Assembly: GCF_000149955.1 (NCBI RefSeq)
Contig: NC_030992.1
Span: 1,147,073 to 1,211,072, forward strand
Length of the DNA stretch: 64,000 bases
From: Fusarium oxysporum f. sp. lycopersici 4287
Taxonomy: Eukaryota > Ascomycota > Sordariomycetes > Hypocreales > Nectriaceae
Direction of reading: 5' to 3'
In this document: positions 1 through 11,768 of the stretch, one piece after another
Numbering within the stretch: the stretch's first letter is position 1
Layout of the letters: the number at the start of each line of letters is the position of its first letter
Notes under the pieces: generated by a model
What the model was told of the DNA's origin: nothing
The model's database searches: none
Seen by the model: only the letters and a program-made list of their open reading frames with translations
Translations under genes and position numbers: made by a program

Positions 1-133
1 GTTATTCAACAACATCGAGTCCCTCAATCCCCAGGGGCCCCTCGTCATAAATGGGTATAATGTGAAAGCTAAACGAACTTTCTCGTTCCCTGCACGCCAA
101 AAGTTCGAGCTAAGTTGCGCTGCGCCTCTCAGC

Positions 134-3100
134 TTAGACACCTCGGAACATGCGCACCACCAAGAACCACATCGCACCGATAAACTTGAACGCGCTCAGA
201 CCTGCCACACTCCAAAGGACGATAGACATGTAGATGTTGGATCGGCTCAGCTGTTCCGCTTCATGGTCCTTATCCTTGTTCGGGCTGATTCGATCCAGAC
301 CTGCAGAGCTCAGAACAAGCGCCGCCAGACCAAAGTTTGACACCATCCAGATGAGCACGACGCCAGTACGAACACCTCTGTAGTAGTCCATTTGCTTCTC
401 CTGAAGCTGGCTGGGAGTAGGAGTAGTCTTGACTTCAACATGCTTCTGCGCAAAGACAGCAAGTTCTCGCTGGTATTGTGCGTTCAAATCTCCTTCGTCG
501 GGCAGATCCGTTTTTCCAGTACCATCCTTGGTGTTGACCGAAGGAAGCTTCTCAACCTTGTCGTCACCCTTGGTACCCCAAGAAACATCGTGGGTGTTGC
601 AGAAGGCGTAGACGTTCAGAACATTTGTAAAGGTGGGCGTGAGAAGCATGTACTGGACCAAAGAGGTAGCCATGTGCCAGGGATCCAGCATGATCAGCGA
701 AGCGATCAACCAGATACCAAATGTCGACATGACTGAGATGATGAGCATGTAAAAGACCTTGTTCTTGAAGATGTCTGCAAAATTAAAGCCGTTTGCGTCG
801 TTGACGTCAGCTATGATAGCTTTGACAGCGATGAAAATAGCAGCAAACAATAGATAGCTGGCCGGCTGTTAGTGTCAGGCAGCAAAAGCATGTCAGTTAA
901 CTTACATCATGATAATAGCCCAGAACCAACACATGGCGGTATAGAGCCTACCAGAACCTGCTGGTCGATTGCCCAGAGATAAAACGAAGCAAGTAATCAG
1001 GAATACACCGTAGAGCCAGGTGAAAACGACACCCAGAATTTCTCCTGTCCGCCCAAGTAACGTATCATCTCCCAAACTTGTTGTGAGAATCTTGAAAACG
1101 AGGAAGAAGTTACCAATAGCGAACCAAGCGAAGATCATGTTAATAGTGTTGAAGATGAATTCGATGAAGAAGGCAAACTTTCGCAAGAAAGTGTGATCAG
1201 ATCGGAGGAAGTCGAGGAAGTGAACAATAGCGTAGATAGCAGCGAAGAAAGAACCGTTGAGCCAACGACGACGCTGGAGAACAAGCTCGGTAACCGTATC
1301 GGGAACATCAGTCTCGCCAGTAGCTGACTTGACGTACTGCAGGATCCAATGGCAGTTGCGCTTAGTGACCAGCTCGAAGCAAAGAATACGATCTTCGGCG
1401 AGATACATGTTGGACTCGAAAAGACCAGCATCGCTTCCACCGTGGAGCGTCTCACCCAAGAAGTATTTCTCAAGAGGCCCCTTTCCGTTCTTGTCATTTT
1501 GAAGAGCTACATAGCGGTAGGCTGAGAAGGCACCGGGCAACACAGAGATAAAACCAAAAGCAGATTCCAATGGTTTATCGAGAATGTTGCTCATCTTGTA
1601 CTCAAAATTCTGAGCAGCGACGAGGGGGTTCAGAAGGTATTTTCCACCAGTACCCAACATAGCCTTGATCTCACCACAAGCACCACCACACATGGGCTCG
1701 AGATCAAAGGCCTTCCAGAGATGGTAAATTGAGCTTCCACCGGGTCGAGTACCCGCATCGAGAAGCACACAAATGTTAGGGTCCAGGACTCTACCAAAGG
1801 CCGTAAAAAACCATCTGTGTGAATTAATCTTCTTGGCGTTCTTCTCCTTCAAACAGAACAGCATTTGGACTGGCTGGCGTCGGTGGACGAGCTGAACAAC
1901 GTCGTTCTTGATCTGAAGGTGAGTTTGCGTGGTGTATTCGTAAATATGGGCTGTGACGTCCTTTCCGTTGACCTGCTGCTTGGCGATACCCTCTTGGTAC
2001 ACACCCATACCGGCCAAAAGAGCCTTGGTCCTGGGGTTGATCTTGGAACGACCATCACTGACGACACAGACGACGATCTTCTTCCACGCGTCTTTACCCC
2101 ATGTCTTACTGTTGGGACGGTTACACATGTACTCGATGTTCTTGAAAACACCGGTCATGGTTCGGGCAAACAAAATATCGTCCTCGTTATACATTGTCAC
2201 AACAATGAACAGCTCAGTATGGCGGGGCTTTGTGAAGAGCCTCTGTCGCAGTGTGAAGTCGTGGTCGTAGAAGTCATTGGGATCGCAAGTCGCAGCGGAA
2301 TATCGCATGTGTGTGAACTCATCACGCTCTCCATGGGGGTTCTGTTGCAGCAGAACTGGAGGAACAGGACAATCCAGAACCAGGTTACCGCGGTACAAGA
2401 GGACTTGCTTGACGGTTTTCCAGCGCTTAATTCCACCACCTTGTTGCGGTTGGTCTTGGTATGGTTCGCTTGGCGCATCTGATGGTTGATGTTGCAGCAT
2501 AGGCCTGTGATCATCGTAGGGTTGGTCGTATTCTTGGTCATAACCCTGATCGTAGGGTTGCTGCTGAGGACGAGGCTCGTAAGGTTGGTTGTAGTAGGCA
2601 TCGTGATGCGCTTCAGGGTTTACGGCGTAATCACCAGGAGGGCCGTAGCCAGACAAATTGTCGACGGACTGCTGCGACAAAGTCAGTTCAATGCTTGATA
2701 CCACGTGCGCAACGTTCAATGTGGCGAGGAAGACTTACAGCCGCATTGAGGTTCAAATGATCGCTTGGAGTAGGTAACCGGTGCTGGTCGGGGCCCGAGG
2801 GCATAGCAAGGTGCTGCTGAGAAGGGCCATACTGTCCATATCGGCCATCGTCGAAGGGATTATCGTCGAGCTGGTAGCCTTGCTGGAGCGGCTGTCCTGG
2901 CGAAGGCGTCCGGTGAGGGTGTGGATGTTGCTGAGGCTGTGCCCCATAGCGAGGATCCATTTCGTTGTTATAGTAATCGTCGTCTGAAGGCAATCGTAGT
3001 TAGACTTATATGTTCAAGAGTATGTTTGTTGTTTGAGTTGGCAACTAGTGTGAAGAGCAATTTGAGTGGGCGCAGGTAAATAGACTTGCGAATGGTGCCT

Positions 3101-3389
3101 CGGTGATGCGCATAGAGACGCAGCAGCAATAAACCTTATCACCACAACGAAAGCTTGTTGCAGGTGATGATGATAAGATTATAGCCACTTTTGCAGGTTT
3201 GCCGAGTATCAAGAGCAAAGAGTGAACAGATGCCGAGTCGCAATGTAATGCAATTCTAACCAGGGGTGTTTAAGAGGGAGGGGTATGTCTCGACTGTCTC
3301 ATATTGAGGGAGAGAAAGGGGCAGATGACGATGATCAAAGAAATGGGAAGGGATAAGGTGCTGTACTTGCCTAGGCGATTATACGACAT
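134..3389 (-). CDS. Chitin synthase, probably class I
   Basis: Integral plasma-membrane GT2 enzyme that polymerises UDP-GlcNAc into chitin. I read four exons (3389-3371, 2983-2739, 2671-906, 857-134), which close in frame to 917 aa. The first exon has only 19 nt (MSYNRL plus one base) and is followed by a 387-bp intron with a GC donor (GCAAGT at 3370-3365) and a CTAAC..CAG acceptor; the other two introns are GT-AG (67 and 48 bp). The first ~150 residues are a Tyr/Gln/Pro-rich cytoplasmic tail. The catalytic core carries the conserved MYNED, AEDRILC and QRRRW motifs, followed by several membrane helices. The MSYNRLDDDYY start and the [19 protein letters not shown] segment resemble class I enzymes; the YLWEAF..GEIHAML signature I associate with class III is absent. 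Family call is certain, class assignment less so. Large antisense ORFs over it are shadows. Confidence 0.92.
2984..3370 (-). other. GC-AG intron in the chitin synthase 5' region
   Basis: The donor reads CTAG|GCAAGT, an otherwise perfect consensus with C in place of T. The acceptor is CTAACTACGATTGCCTTCAG. Splicing joins MSYNRL to [14 protein letters not shown] in frame, which matches the expected N-terminus of class I chitin synthases. At 387 bp it is far longer than the typical introns of this window. Confidence 0.72.
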
Positions 3390-5744
3390 GATTGCGGTTG
3401 TTTATGCGCACAAGAGGCGCTATACACACAAGATTTTGAAGTATTTGGTTGGGTCTTATTTTGAGCGCGGTTACAGTTGCGCAAAAGATGGTTTATGGTT
3501 GATTGACTGTTGCTGTTGCGCTGGTGGTTGCCCCGGGTTTCGGTTCCCACCAGAGACCAAGGAACCGCGGGCGGGCGAGAGGTCCAATGTTTGCGAGGCT
3601 TGAGTGACGTTATGCGAAGATGCACAGACGCAGGAGAAGCGGTTATAAATGCGTCAACGAATGATACTGTGAAACGAATGCACAGTAGACAAAGAGGAGA
3701 GAACAAAAAAAAGGTTGGACAAGAAAAAAAGATTTTGGTCAGTTTCAAAGCTGACGAAAACCAATGTCAGTTCAGTGTCAATGTCTGACTGCAGCCGCAG
3801 AGCAGAGACAGGGATCGATCAGGCGCTAGCTACCTCCAACTCAAGATGCGAGGGAGCGAGAGAGCGAGCGAACGAGCAAGTCTGTAGGTGGCTAACAGTT
3901 GCGTCTGGTCTGTGGCTCGGCTGCTCGATATGCGCGTCCCAGTCTGCGAATGAATGGCCAAAACCCTTGTCCTTGTCTTGGCAGATCCGTTTACTCCGTT
4001 AAATCCAAGGACCGAGGAGTTGGAGGGTCCAGCTTGGCGTGCTCGAGAGCAACGGTCTCTGTGTTTCACACTCTGCCCGAGTGGGATAGTAAAGGATGAT
4101 CCTCCACTGACCCAGTGACGGATAAGGGTATGAATGAGCGAGTGACGTTGGTTTGGGGGGCTCGGCTTGAACCGCCAGCGGGGATAGGACGTTGCAGGTG
4201 GCAGGGGTCGGAATCGGATCTGCCTGTCCAGTCCAGTCCTGTTATCGTGGAGGAAATGATGAAGTGCAAAAGAGAAATGAGAGTCAATATCGACGAGAGG
4301 CAGATCAAGTGGTTATACAAAGAGGCTGACTTACTTGAGTCCTGCAGCTGAAGCTTAGTAGCTAGCAAGCTACTGCACAATAGCTCCTTTCCTCTGACCT
4401 GTCTCATCACACCTCAGCCCGATTACTTTCTGTCAGCCCAGCCGCAGCTTTAGATCCATCCTCCAATTCCTCTCGCAGTCTAGTCCCAAGCCGCGCCTCC
4501 GCCAGATATCCAGCCCAGAAAGATCCAGCCAGGCCTAACCTCGCGCTTTTCAAGCCTCCAGATAGAATGTGCCTTTCAGCTGCACCCACAAGGCTCTCTC
4601 GTGCGACACATCATCGCATCTTGCCGTTGAGTTTTAAGAGACTAAACCAACCGCCAACGCTGACTAGCCAAGCCTCCATCATCCTCTCTCGCCCGAGCAG
4701 CGTTAACCTGCTTACAGACGCATGCAGCCCTAGATGGAGTAATCGCATCTGAGTCCCGCCCCTCCACTGTTCTGTTGCTGATGCAGCCAGTACCTGATCA
4801 TCAGAAATCCAAAAATATCTCCAACGGTACATGAATCGCCACAGTTTGAATGCTCTTGGCTCTTGGCTGGTTCATCAGTCAGGTTTAGAAATGCCGCAGT
4901 CTCAGAGTAATTGACTGCGCCACGACCTGTCAATGAGAACCCCAGGTGCCAAGACCTCGCATTCAGATCATTACGAATTCATGTATTTTCGGATTTGCCA
5001 TCATCTCATATTCTCATTTGGCTTTCTCCCCGAACTGTTGGACTGTGTGCTCCATTCCGTTCGATCTTGGCAGATACAGCACATGACTCTTTCCTGTAAT
5101 ACTTGCAGTGTAGCTGAAAAACGACCCGCTGGAGGTGGAGATGACCAACCTAACTCAAAAGAGCTTAATCCAACGGGACAACCCTTTTGCCTTCTCCCAC
5201 GACCGCCTTGACAACCCTTCAATATAAGGGACGGTACAGGAACGGGAGAAAGTTAAATAATAATTAGACAACGTAAGGACCCAACCATGAGAAACAAGAT
5301 TGTCATTTTCAACAAGCTCGGCACTATCGTCAGCCATCAGCCCTAAATTGGCTGCTCCGGGTACCGCTTCTGTTTGATGCACAAGAAGCGGAATACATAC
5401 GAATATACCATTAAGTCATGTCCTGGCCTTTTGGGTTCCATCAGTGCATATGGACTCCGGTGTAATTCTGAGGACTTGTCGAGAGATCAAGCTCTCCTCC
5501 TCCGTATACACAACAGAGTTGAACCATACGTTGTAGTGTTTGATTGGAGGTTAGGGCATGAAGCTGTACCGGCATTCTCGTGGCTACGCCTGTCCTTGAG
5601 CGTGAACTTGGTGATAACCCAGGTATGCTTGGGCACCTCGTTACAGCCATCAACTTCATGCCTGAGAATCGCGTAACCAGGCTTTAGAAATCCTTCGTTA
5701 CTGGATACTGGCTTTATTTACCAGCATTACACGCAAACTCCGCC
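3390..5744. other. Long intergenic region upstream of chitin synthase
   Basis: About 2.35 kb with only short overlapping ORFs that lack recognisable domains or splice continuity. It presumably holds the chitin synthase promoter and leader. No tRNA, repeat or transposon remnant is visible to me. Confidence 0.5.
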
Positions 5745-6573
5745 TTATGTATCGATGAGAGCTGTCCTTAGAGCTTCCACCGCCTCTTGTGCAGAACTAT
5801 ACTCAAAATGCCATAACTTCTTGATAACATCCTTGACATGGTTACTGTCACCAACGTAAGGATACTCTCCATCCATAAGTTTCTGCTGAAGTTCTTCTAT
5901 CTCTATTGGCCCATAAGGAACAGTCCATTCTGTGATCTCACAAATTGCAGTACCAAGCGCAAACAGCTCCTTTTCGAGTATACTTCGAGTAGTAGAGTCT
6001 CCTTCTGATCCTGGCACCCAACAACGAGGTTCACATGTAAAGAGAAGCTCGGGGAACTTGCCCTTCAGAATCGAACCAGCAAAATCGCAGAGCTTGATGT
6101 GAAGATCATCGAAGACAAGAACATTTCGAGGTGAGACGTCGCCCCAAATGACCCCGCGATCATGGACATACTGTTAAGCCTCCGTGAAGTCGACAGCTAC
6201 TTGCAAGCGACGAGCCATTGTCGGAGGTTCGTTCTTCCCAACGTATTCCCGTAAGTTACCATGCGGCGCCCGCTCAAGACGCAAAGCCCAGGCTTCTTCT
6301 CCATTCAGGCATCAATTCGACACCAATACACTTGAGGATGCATGGGTGTGAACCAAGAGCTTCATATATGGCAGCTTCGCGCTTAAGTAAGTTGCTCGTA
6401 TCTTCAGCAAACGCGGCGTGGTCATACATTTCACCGTCTAACCAAAACCCAGCTGCCTTCAGAGCGGACTTGGAATTGCCTTTCTCTGTGTACACGATGC
6501 TGAGGCCTGTTCGTCCGAGCGGCTCGAGTCTGGCCCGGATAGCATGGGCAGCTTCCCGGTCCGAGAGTTGCAT
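5745..6573 (-). pseudogene. Protein-kinase-like pseudogene
   Basis: Minus-strand remnant of a small kinase-fold protein. The first piece (6573 to about 6300) starts MQLSDREAAH and ends near LKCIGVELMPE. Reading then has to change frame at about 6291-6305 to continue as EEAWALRLERAPHGNLREYV. This second frame runs through a catalytic-loop-like YVHDRGVIWGDVSPRNVLV and a DFG-like KLCDFAGS, but is cut by an in-frame TAA at 6176-6174 just before QYVHD. The tail (6017-5745) is intact and includes LFALGTAICEITEW. One frameshift plus one nonsense codon in otherwise coherent kinase homology supports a recent pseudogene. Two sequencing errors are the alternative. The loop has WGD rather than HRD, as in divergent fungal kinase-like proteins. 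Confidence 0.75.
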
Positions 6574-7845
6574 TCTGAAATTACGCAGATCGATTCAAAG
6601 AGGTTCGAGAGTGAGGCTAGAAAAGGTAATGTCGAGAAGAAAGGTATCACACTGAGTATCTTAGACAGGCCACAATTGTACAGGCAGGACAGGTTCTAAC
6701 GTTATGGTGCGGGGAAGTTTAAGCTTAATTCTTAATCCAGTGTCGTCTCCAGCGAAAAAAGACGTAAGGTACATGTAAATAGCCAACTCAAATCTGAATA
6801 ATGACCATTCAGTTAATCAACAATGGAATTTCTCAAAATGAAGTGAAATTTAGTTATCCTCGCCGGGCAGCGTTGCCAAGTAGTAACAACAGCCTGTTAT
6901 TAAATGCCGATGCGCCCTCCTTTTGACGTCCAGGCGATCAATTCCCGCCCAATATACGAATATCCCGTAACGAACAACTGATCAGCTACTCCGTAGGCAA
7001 TAAGCTAATGCAAGCTTTGGAAAACACTTAAATTAGCCAGGGTGCCTTGGTCACGAGAGGTTTCAGAGACCCTCTCGTCAACCAATACAATGCGGTTTCG
7101 GTCCGTCCCTTGTTGACTGCGGCTGAACTTCTAGCATGCCTGATCCTTGTGCCAGATAACCTCTTCCGCACCAGATATGAACGTTGTCACCGTATTATCC
7201 AATGGTTGTTCGGCAGACATGCAAGTTGTTTGTCCAATTCTGCTCTCTTGAGTCTTCTCTTCGAGAGTCGACATCTTCAACACTCACATTTCGCCGATTA
7301 ATGATAGAGAAGGCTTCACTGGAAGGCCTATTTACTATGTATTTTCACAGATATCCCTTACATCCTGCCTGAGTTTCCACTGCCGGCCCTAAATGCCACT
7401 CAAACATCCTCCCACTTACTGAGGCACCTTGCAGACATGGCGGTTTCATCTTCCATCGTGACTACACATATACCCTCCAACTCTATTCAGCTCGTGCAGT
7501 CTCTGGCCCTATCAGAGCTTTGTCTTTTCAAAAGAACCAATAGAAATGGGCCGCCCCTGGCATAAACATAAACGGACATGCATTGGCGTGTATGGCTTCG
7601 ATGCAGATCTCCTCAAGTTAGCTAGGCCAGTTCCCGAGGGCAAGCAGGGACGAGAATAGTTGAGATACGGTGTAAAGATATGCCGTAAGATGGGGGTTCT
7701 ATTCAGAACTGTTGTGGTCTCTTATAGAGTTGATGCCCTGTTGTCAGTTGTGGGAGCAAGTTTTCGTTCTGTCAGTCAAGTCGGGGCCCATTGTTTCCAC
7801 TTGCACGTCCTCCCACAGTCTCTAGTTGGAGCAACACCAGCAACT
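6574..7845. other. Intergenic region, no gene seen
   Basis: Short plus-strand ORFs near 7047-7372 have no domain or splice support. The right end should hold the promoter and leader of the CFEM-like gene. Confidence 0.5.
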
Positions 7846-9106
7846 ATGTCTCGAATTTTCTCAGTCCTTCTCCTCTCTCTCCCCCTCGCCCTCTCAGCAG
7901 ACTTCGAAAGTGTGACCATCAGTGCCAACCTCGACAACGTTGGCCACACATGTATCAGCAAATGTCTCTACTACACCCTTTTGTCCGATATGGGCAGGGC
8001 TATGGGCTGTGATGACCCCTATGATAACAACTGCTACTGCGCTACCGCCGCTGCATCTGCCAACAAGGCTGATGGCTTTATGTCCAAGTGTGCCACCTCG
8101 TTATGCTCAGCTGGTGATCGTTCTCGAGACTTGACTTCCATGCAATCCTACTACGCTTCGTACTGTATGGGTGCAGGCTTCACACAGCCTGGTGCTACTG
8201 AGTGGTACAACCCTGCTGAAGCTACAGAGGAGCCGACGAATGAACCTACTGCAGAGAGCGGTGGTGGCAGTGATGCGAGGCCCAGTCGAACTGCCAACTC
8301 GGGTGGTGACGGGACTTCAACTCACATGACCATTGTCACGCAGACGGCAGAGGATGGTGCTTCGAGGACGCAGGGTAAGTTCCTGCTGCTCATGGTGATG
8401 GTGCCTTTGCTGTTGCTTCAGGTACTGTTCCTGTGCGTACCCTATCGAGAGTTCTTGCTAAACATTCTGGTCACTAGTAATCGTCGAAGCAACTTCCACT
8501 TACTGGGTCAACTCGGACGGGTCCCCAGCATCATCCAAGAACGAGGATGGCGGCACCTCTGTTGTCAAGATTGGCGTTGGTATCGCTGTACCAGTGGTAG
8601 TTATCGCTGCTGGCTTGTTTGCTTGGTTGTTCATTAGGCGAAGAAATCAACAAAAAGCACAATACCCCCATACTACTCAACCGCTCAGCGAAGTTACAAC
8701 TGGCGGCGGTCCTGCTGTCGTGGCCTCCGTATCCCCTTCAACACCTGAGAGGAGGGACACTTTACCAAGAAAGCCCGTCGGCGCTTCAACAATCTCTTCT
8801 GTTTCTTCTTTGTCCAAGACCAATGAGTTATCCGGTATCGGCGTTCAACGTGAACTTTCTGGGCGTGAAGTTCACCCTTTTCCTAACATGACACCCAGTC
8901 CGCCTATTCAAGTCGCAGGACAACATGAGATGTCGGGTGAAGGATGGAGGCCAAACTTGGAGATGGATGGTCGTGATGCTCGTGTGGAAATGTCCGGTGA
9001 GGCACGGCCTCCTGAGCTCTCAGGCTATATCAACTCAGCGAATGCGTACACGCCTCATGAGAGTGTTCAGCGATGGGAACTGCCTGATAACTCACGTCAG
9101 AGATAG
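7846..9106 (+). CDS. CFEM-like cysteine-rich single-pass membrane protein
   Basis: Predicted type I surface protein of 390 aa from exons 7846-8374, 8422-8436 and 8478-9106. The ATG was chosen because it opens a clear signal peptide (MSRIFSVLLLSLPLALSA). Residues ~20-110 hold eight cysteines in a CFEM-like order (CISKC, GC, NC, YC, KC, LC, YC). A Ser/Thr/Gly/Pro-rich stalk follows, then one membrane helix near residues 212-235 (IGVGIAVPVVVIAAGLFAW) with an RRR stop-transfer, then a Pro/Ser-rich cytoplasmic tail with repeated ELSG/EMSG motifs. The middle exon is only 15 nt; its donor GTACCC at 8437 is weak, but the better-looking GTGCGT four bases upstream would break the frame. CFEM proteins act at the surface in heme/iron handling, adhesion or signalling; the specific role here is unknown. 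Confidence 0.75.
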
Positions 9107-9823
9107 GCCGTAGGCTTTGACGGCTGCTATATGTTGTCTTGTATTCTCTTCTTAGTAGTTATCGTTCCGCTGGGATCAATGTTCCTTTTCGGCTGTGGAG
9201 TTGGGCGAGAGACGGGTGTATCTAGGGCTTGGTCGGTTGCGCTAGATGTTATTGATAGGTGTAAAGGAGTAAACTAATTACTATGTTATTTCTTACTTAT
9301 ATCGCTGTGTGTCTATTTACACATGGTGATAAGTTAGGGTAGTGGATGCTGTATTCATTCACTTGCTCGTTACTTCGTGGTAGGCCGAACAGTATACTGA
9401 ATGAACACTCGAGCATCCATTGGCTTTGAACGCGGGAGCTGCGTAACTCGAGTGCATAATTCAGGCGATTGAGCTAACACTCGCCTTTAACACGCAAAAG
9501 ATGATCGGATATTTGCTCTCAGACATCGCTACCCCCTTCTCTGGGAGTAAGAAAACCCGGGTCCTTGATTCTGAGTAATAAAACAAACTTTATAAAAAAC
9601 CTCCTAAGTTTATAGGAACTTACCTAAGTTTATTTATCACGTAAGATCAAGATCTTAAGTTTTCTTTCTTGCACCTCTACTAATATACTTCTTTAAGATC
9701 AAAGTGTCACGAACCACTCTGCAACACTAACATTCTCAGGTTTAGAACAGCCATCAAGGAGAGCGCTAATGCAAAAAGAACCATTGAGTTGATTTACTAA
9801 AGATCAAAAAGTGCAATAGAAAG
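9107..9823. other. Intergenic, with AT-rich block
   Basis: 3' region of the CFEM-like gene, then an AT-rich patch at about 9580-9690 with the word CCTAAGTTTAT in near-palindromic and repeated form. No gene seen. Confidence 0.5.
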
Positions 9824-9913
9824 GGTCTGGCCGGGGATTGAACCCGGGACCTCTCGCAAGCTATGCTGTAGGGTTTTCCCTAAGCGAGAATCATACCACT
9901 AGACCACCAGACC
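9824..9913 (-). tRNA. tRNA-Pro (AGG) with intron
   Basis: On the minus strand the 7-bp acceptor stem GGTCTGG/CCAGACC is perfect, the D-arm carries GGTCTAGTGGTAT, and the T-arm contains GGTTCAATCC. The anticodon stem TCTCGC/GCGAGA encloses loop TTAGGG, giving anticodon AGG (proline). An intron of about 19 nt follows position 37 (between TTAGGG and TGCGAG), the canonical nuclear tRNA intron site. Without it the tRNA is about 71 nt. Confidence 0.93.
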
Positions 9914-10622
9914 AGTGTTGGAGCAGAACATTTGGCGCTGCTGTTGATGAACGGCAGGGTCAATAATGTGGTCTAAGACCAGAACCTCGATAGAATTGAG
10001 CGACCTTTGTAGAATAATCATGTCTGAGCTATTGAGACAGGGTGGTCAGCAATTGAAAAACAGCAGAGGTCGGTCATTCAGATACTATCATGGGATGTTC
10101 AGCCCTCAGTATTCATTAGATAATAATCATCAGATCAGTCTTCAGCCCATCTGTGCAAGTCCGCTCCTCCGCAAGAATCTCCCATGGCAGTATTTGGAGC
10201 GGAATTAATAATCACATCCACTCCCTACCAACACCGCACAAAGTGGGTGTCGTGCAAGCCACAGCCGCAAAGTAGTGCCAAGACAAATGATGAGAAACTC
10301 CAATTCCAGCCTGCTGGCCTCTGGTTGGTCAATTCGATATCACAACTGCTGGAAATGGACCGTCGGAGTAATCAATATCTTCAATCGCCGACTCTTACGG
10401 TGGCCGCGTGCCCCGAGATCACTTATTCACAAAATTGTGACGACAATTGCATCGTGAACTGCGGAGTTGGGTTTTGATATTGAGGGTATCGTTCAGCTAT
10501 ATAAGAGTGGTCGTATCTGTGAAGACGAAAAATGTCTTATCATCAGCTTTCAAATCATCAACACTCAATCATAAGACGCAATATTTGAATCATACCCTTA
10601 TTCCTCCTATTAAATCAAAAGG
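9914..10622. promoter_or_regulatory. Upstream region of the NmrA-like gene with TATA box
   Basis: No gene seen. A TATATAAG element at 10498-10505 lies about 120 bp before the downstream ATG, a plausible TATA position for a plus-strand promoter. Confidence 0.5.
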
Positions 10623-11768
10623 ATGTCTTCTCCCAAGCTCATTACTGTCTTTGGTGCCACTGGCTCTCAGGGCGGCAGTGTGGTGCAGTCCTTGCTTCAG
10701 AACAAGTCCCAATCCTTCAAGATCCGAGGAATCACTCGCAATCCTGATTCCGAAAAGGCCAAGGCTCTCGCTGAGCATGGCGTTGAGGTCGTCAAGGCTG
10801 ACGGTCTGGTCAAGGAAGAGGTGATTGAAGCTTTTAGGGGCAGCTGGGGAGTCTTTGCCAACACAAACTCGGATGATCCTGTAAGCTACCAAGATTAGTA
10901 TTTTGATTCTCCTCTGACACAGTTGCAGTCAATGAACCAAGAAGGTGGACCTACCGAACTTGATATCGGTAAGAGCCTCGTGGATGCGGCCTCTGAGGCA
11001 GGAGTCCGTCACTTTGTGTATAGCGGTATGGCCTCTGCCTCTGAAACCACTGGAGGGGCGGTTCCCAGCAAGGCTTTCGATAGTATGCTATCTTCTCTTC
11101 CACTTCACATCTCCAAACTGATTCAATGCAGTGAAGCATGCTGTTGGAGAACATGCAAAGCGCAAGGGGTTTGAGACTGTCAACGTTGTCAGCCCAGGCT
11201 GGTACATGGAGAATCATCTTGTGGAAGATTTTGCCCCAGCATTGGGCGGCTTCCCTTTCACTACTGATGAGGAGAGGTACCTCACCCTCCATGTTCCGCG
11301 CTGGGGCGGCAATGAAGAGATTCCCTTCATTTCGATTGGAGATGACTATGGTGATCTTGTTCATGGCATCTTCCTCGATCCCAAGAAGTACAACGGGCGT
11401 CTTGTCCAAGGTATCAGCGCCAGCGAGACAGCTGAGAAGCTTGTTTCCGAATTTGAAAAAGGTAAGCGCCATGTGGTTCCAGCTGCTGAGTTCTCCTAGC
11501 TAACGACTTGTCAGTGACAGGAAACAAGGCTCGATTCGTGCCCATCGAGAACTGGAAGACCATGGAGACTTACGGCGACCAATCCTTTGAGACTGTCAAG
11601 GACATGTTCGGTTTCTGTCAGTACTCTGGCGGCTTGTACTATGGAGTTCCTAATGATTTGAGCCCTGCTGCTGAGCTGAAGGCGAAGGCGGCTGAGGCTA
11701 AGGAACAGTCGGGCGGTGCTAAGTTGATGACTCTTGAGGGATTCTGGGAGAAGTATTTCGCTTCTTGA
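10623..11768 (+). CDS. NmrA-like NAD(P)-binding family protein
   Basis: Rossmann-fold protein of 331 aa of the atypical SDR/NmrA-like family. Exons 10623-10880, 10929-11082, 11132-11461 and 11515-11768 join in frame. Residues 6-18 (LITVFGATGSQGG) are the dinucleotide-binding GxxGxxG loop; IRGITRNPDSEKAKAL and VVKADG follow the NmrA pattern, and VRHFVYSGMAS is the usual second landmark. The first acceptor is ambiguous: two AGs six bases apart both keep frame, giving DPSMNQ or DPLQSMNQ. Family members are redox sensors or isoflavone-reductase-like enzymes. Nothing nearby points to a pathway, so substrate and partner are unknown. No sign of damage. Confidence 0.88.

Noticed and set aside
1865..2482. 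205-codon plus-strand ORF
   Set aside because: It lies antisense to the conserved chitin synthase exon and has no domain; explained by codon bias of the real gene.
7047..7372. Overlapping plus-strand ORFs of 62-84 codons
   Set aside because: No domain, no plausible start context and no splicing support.
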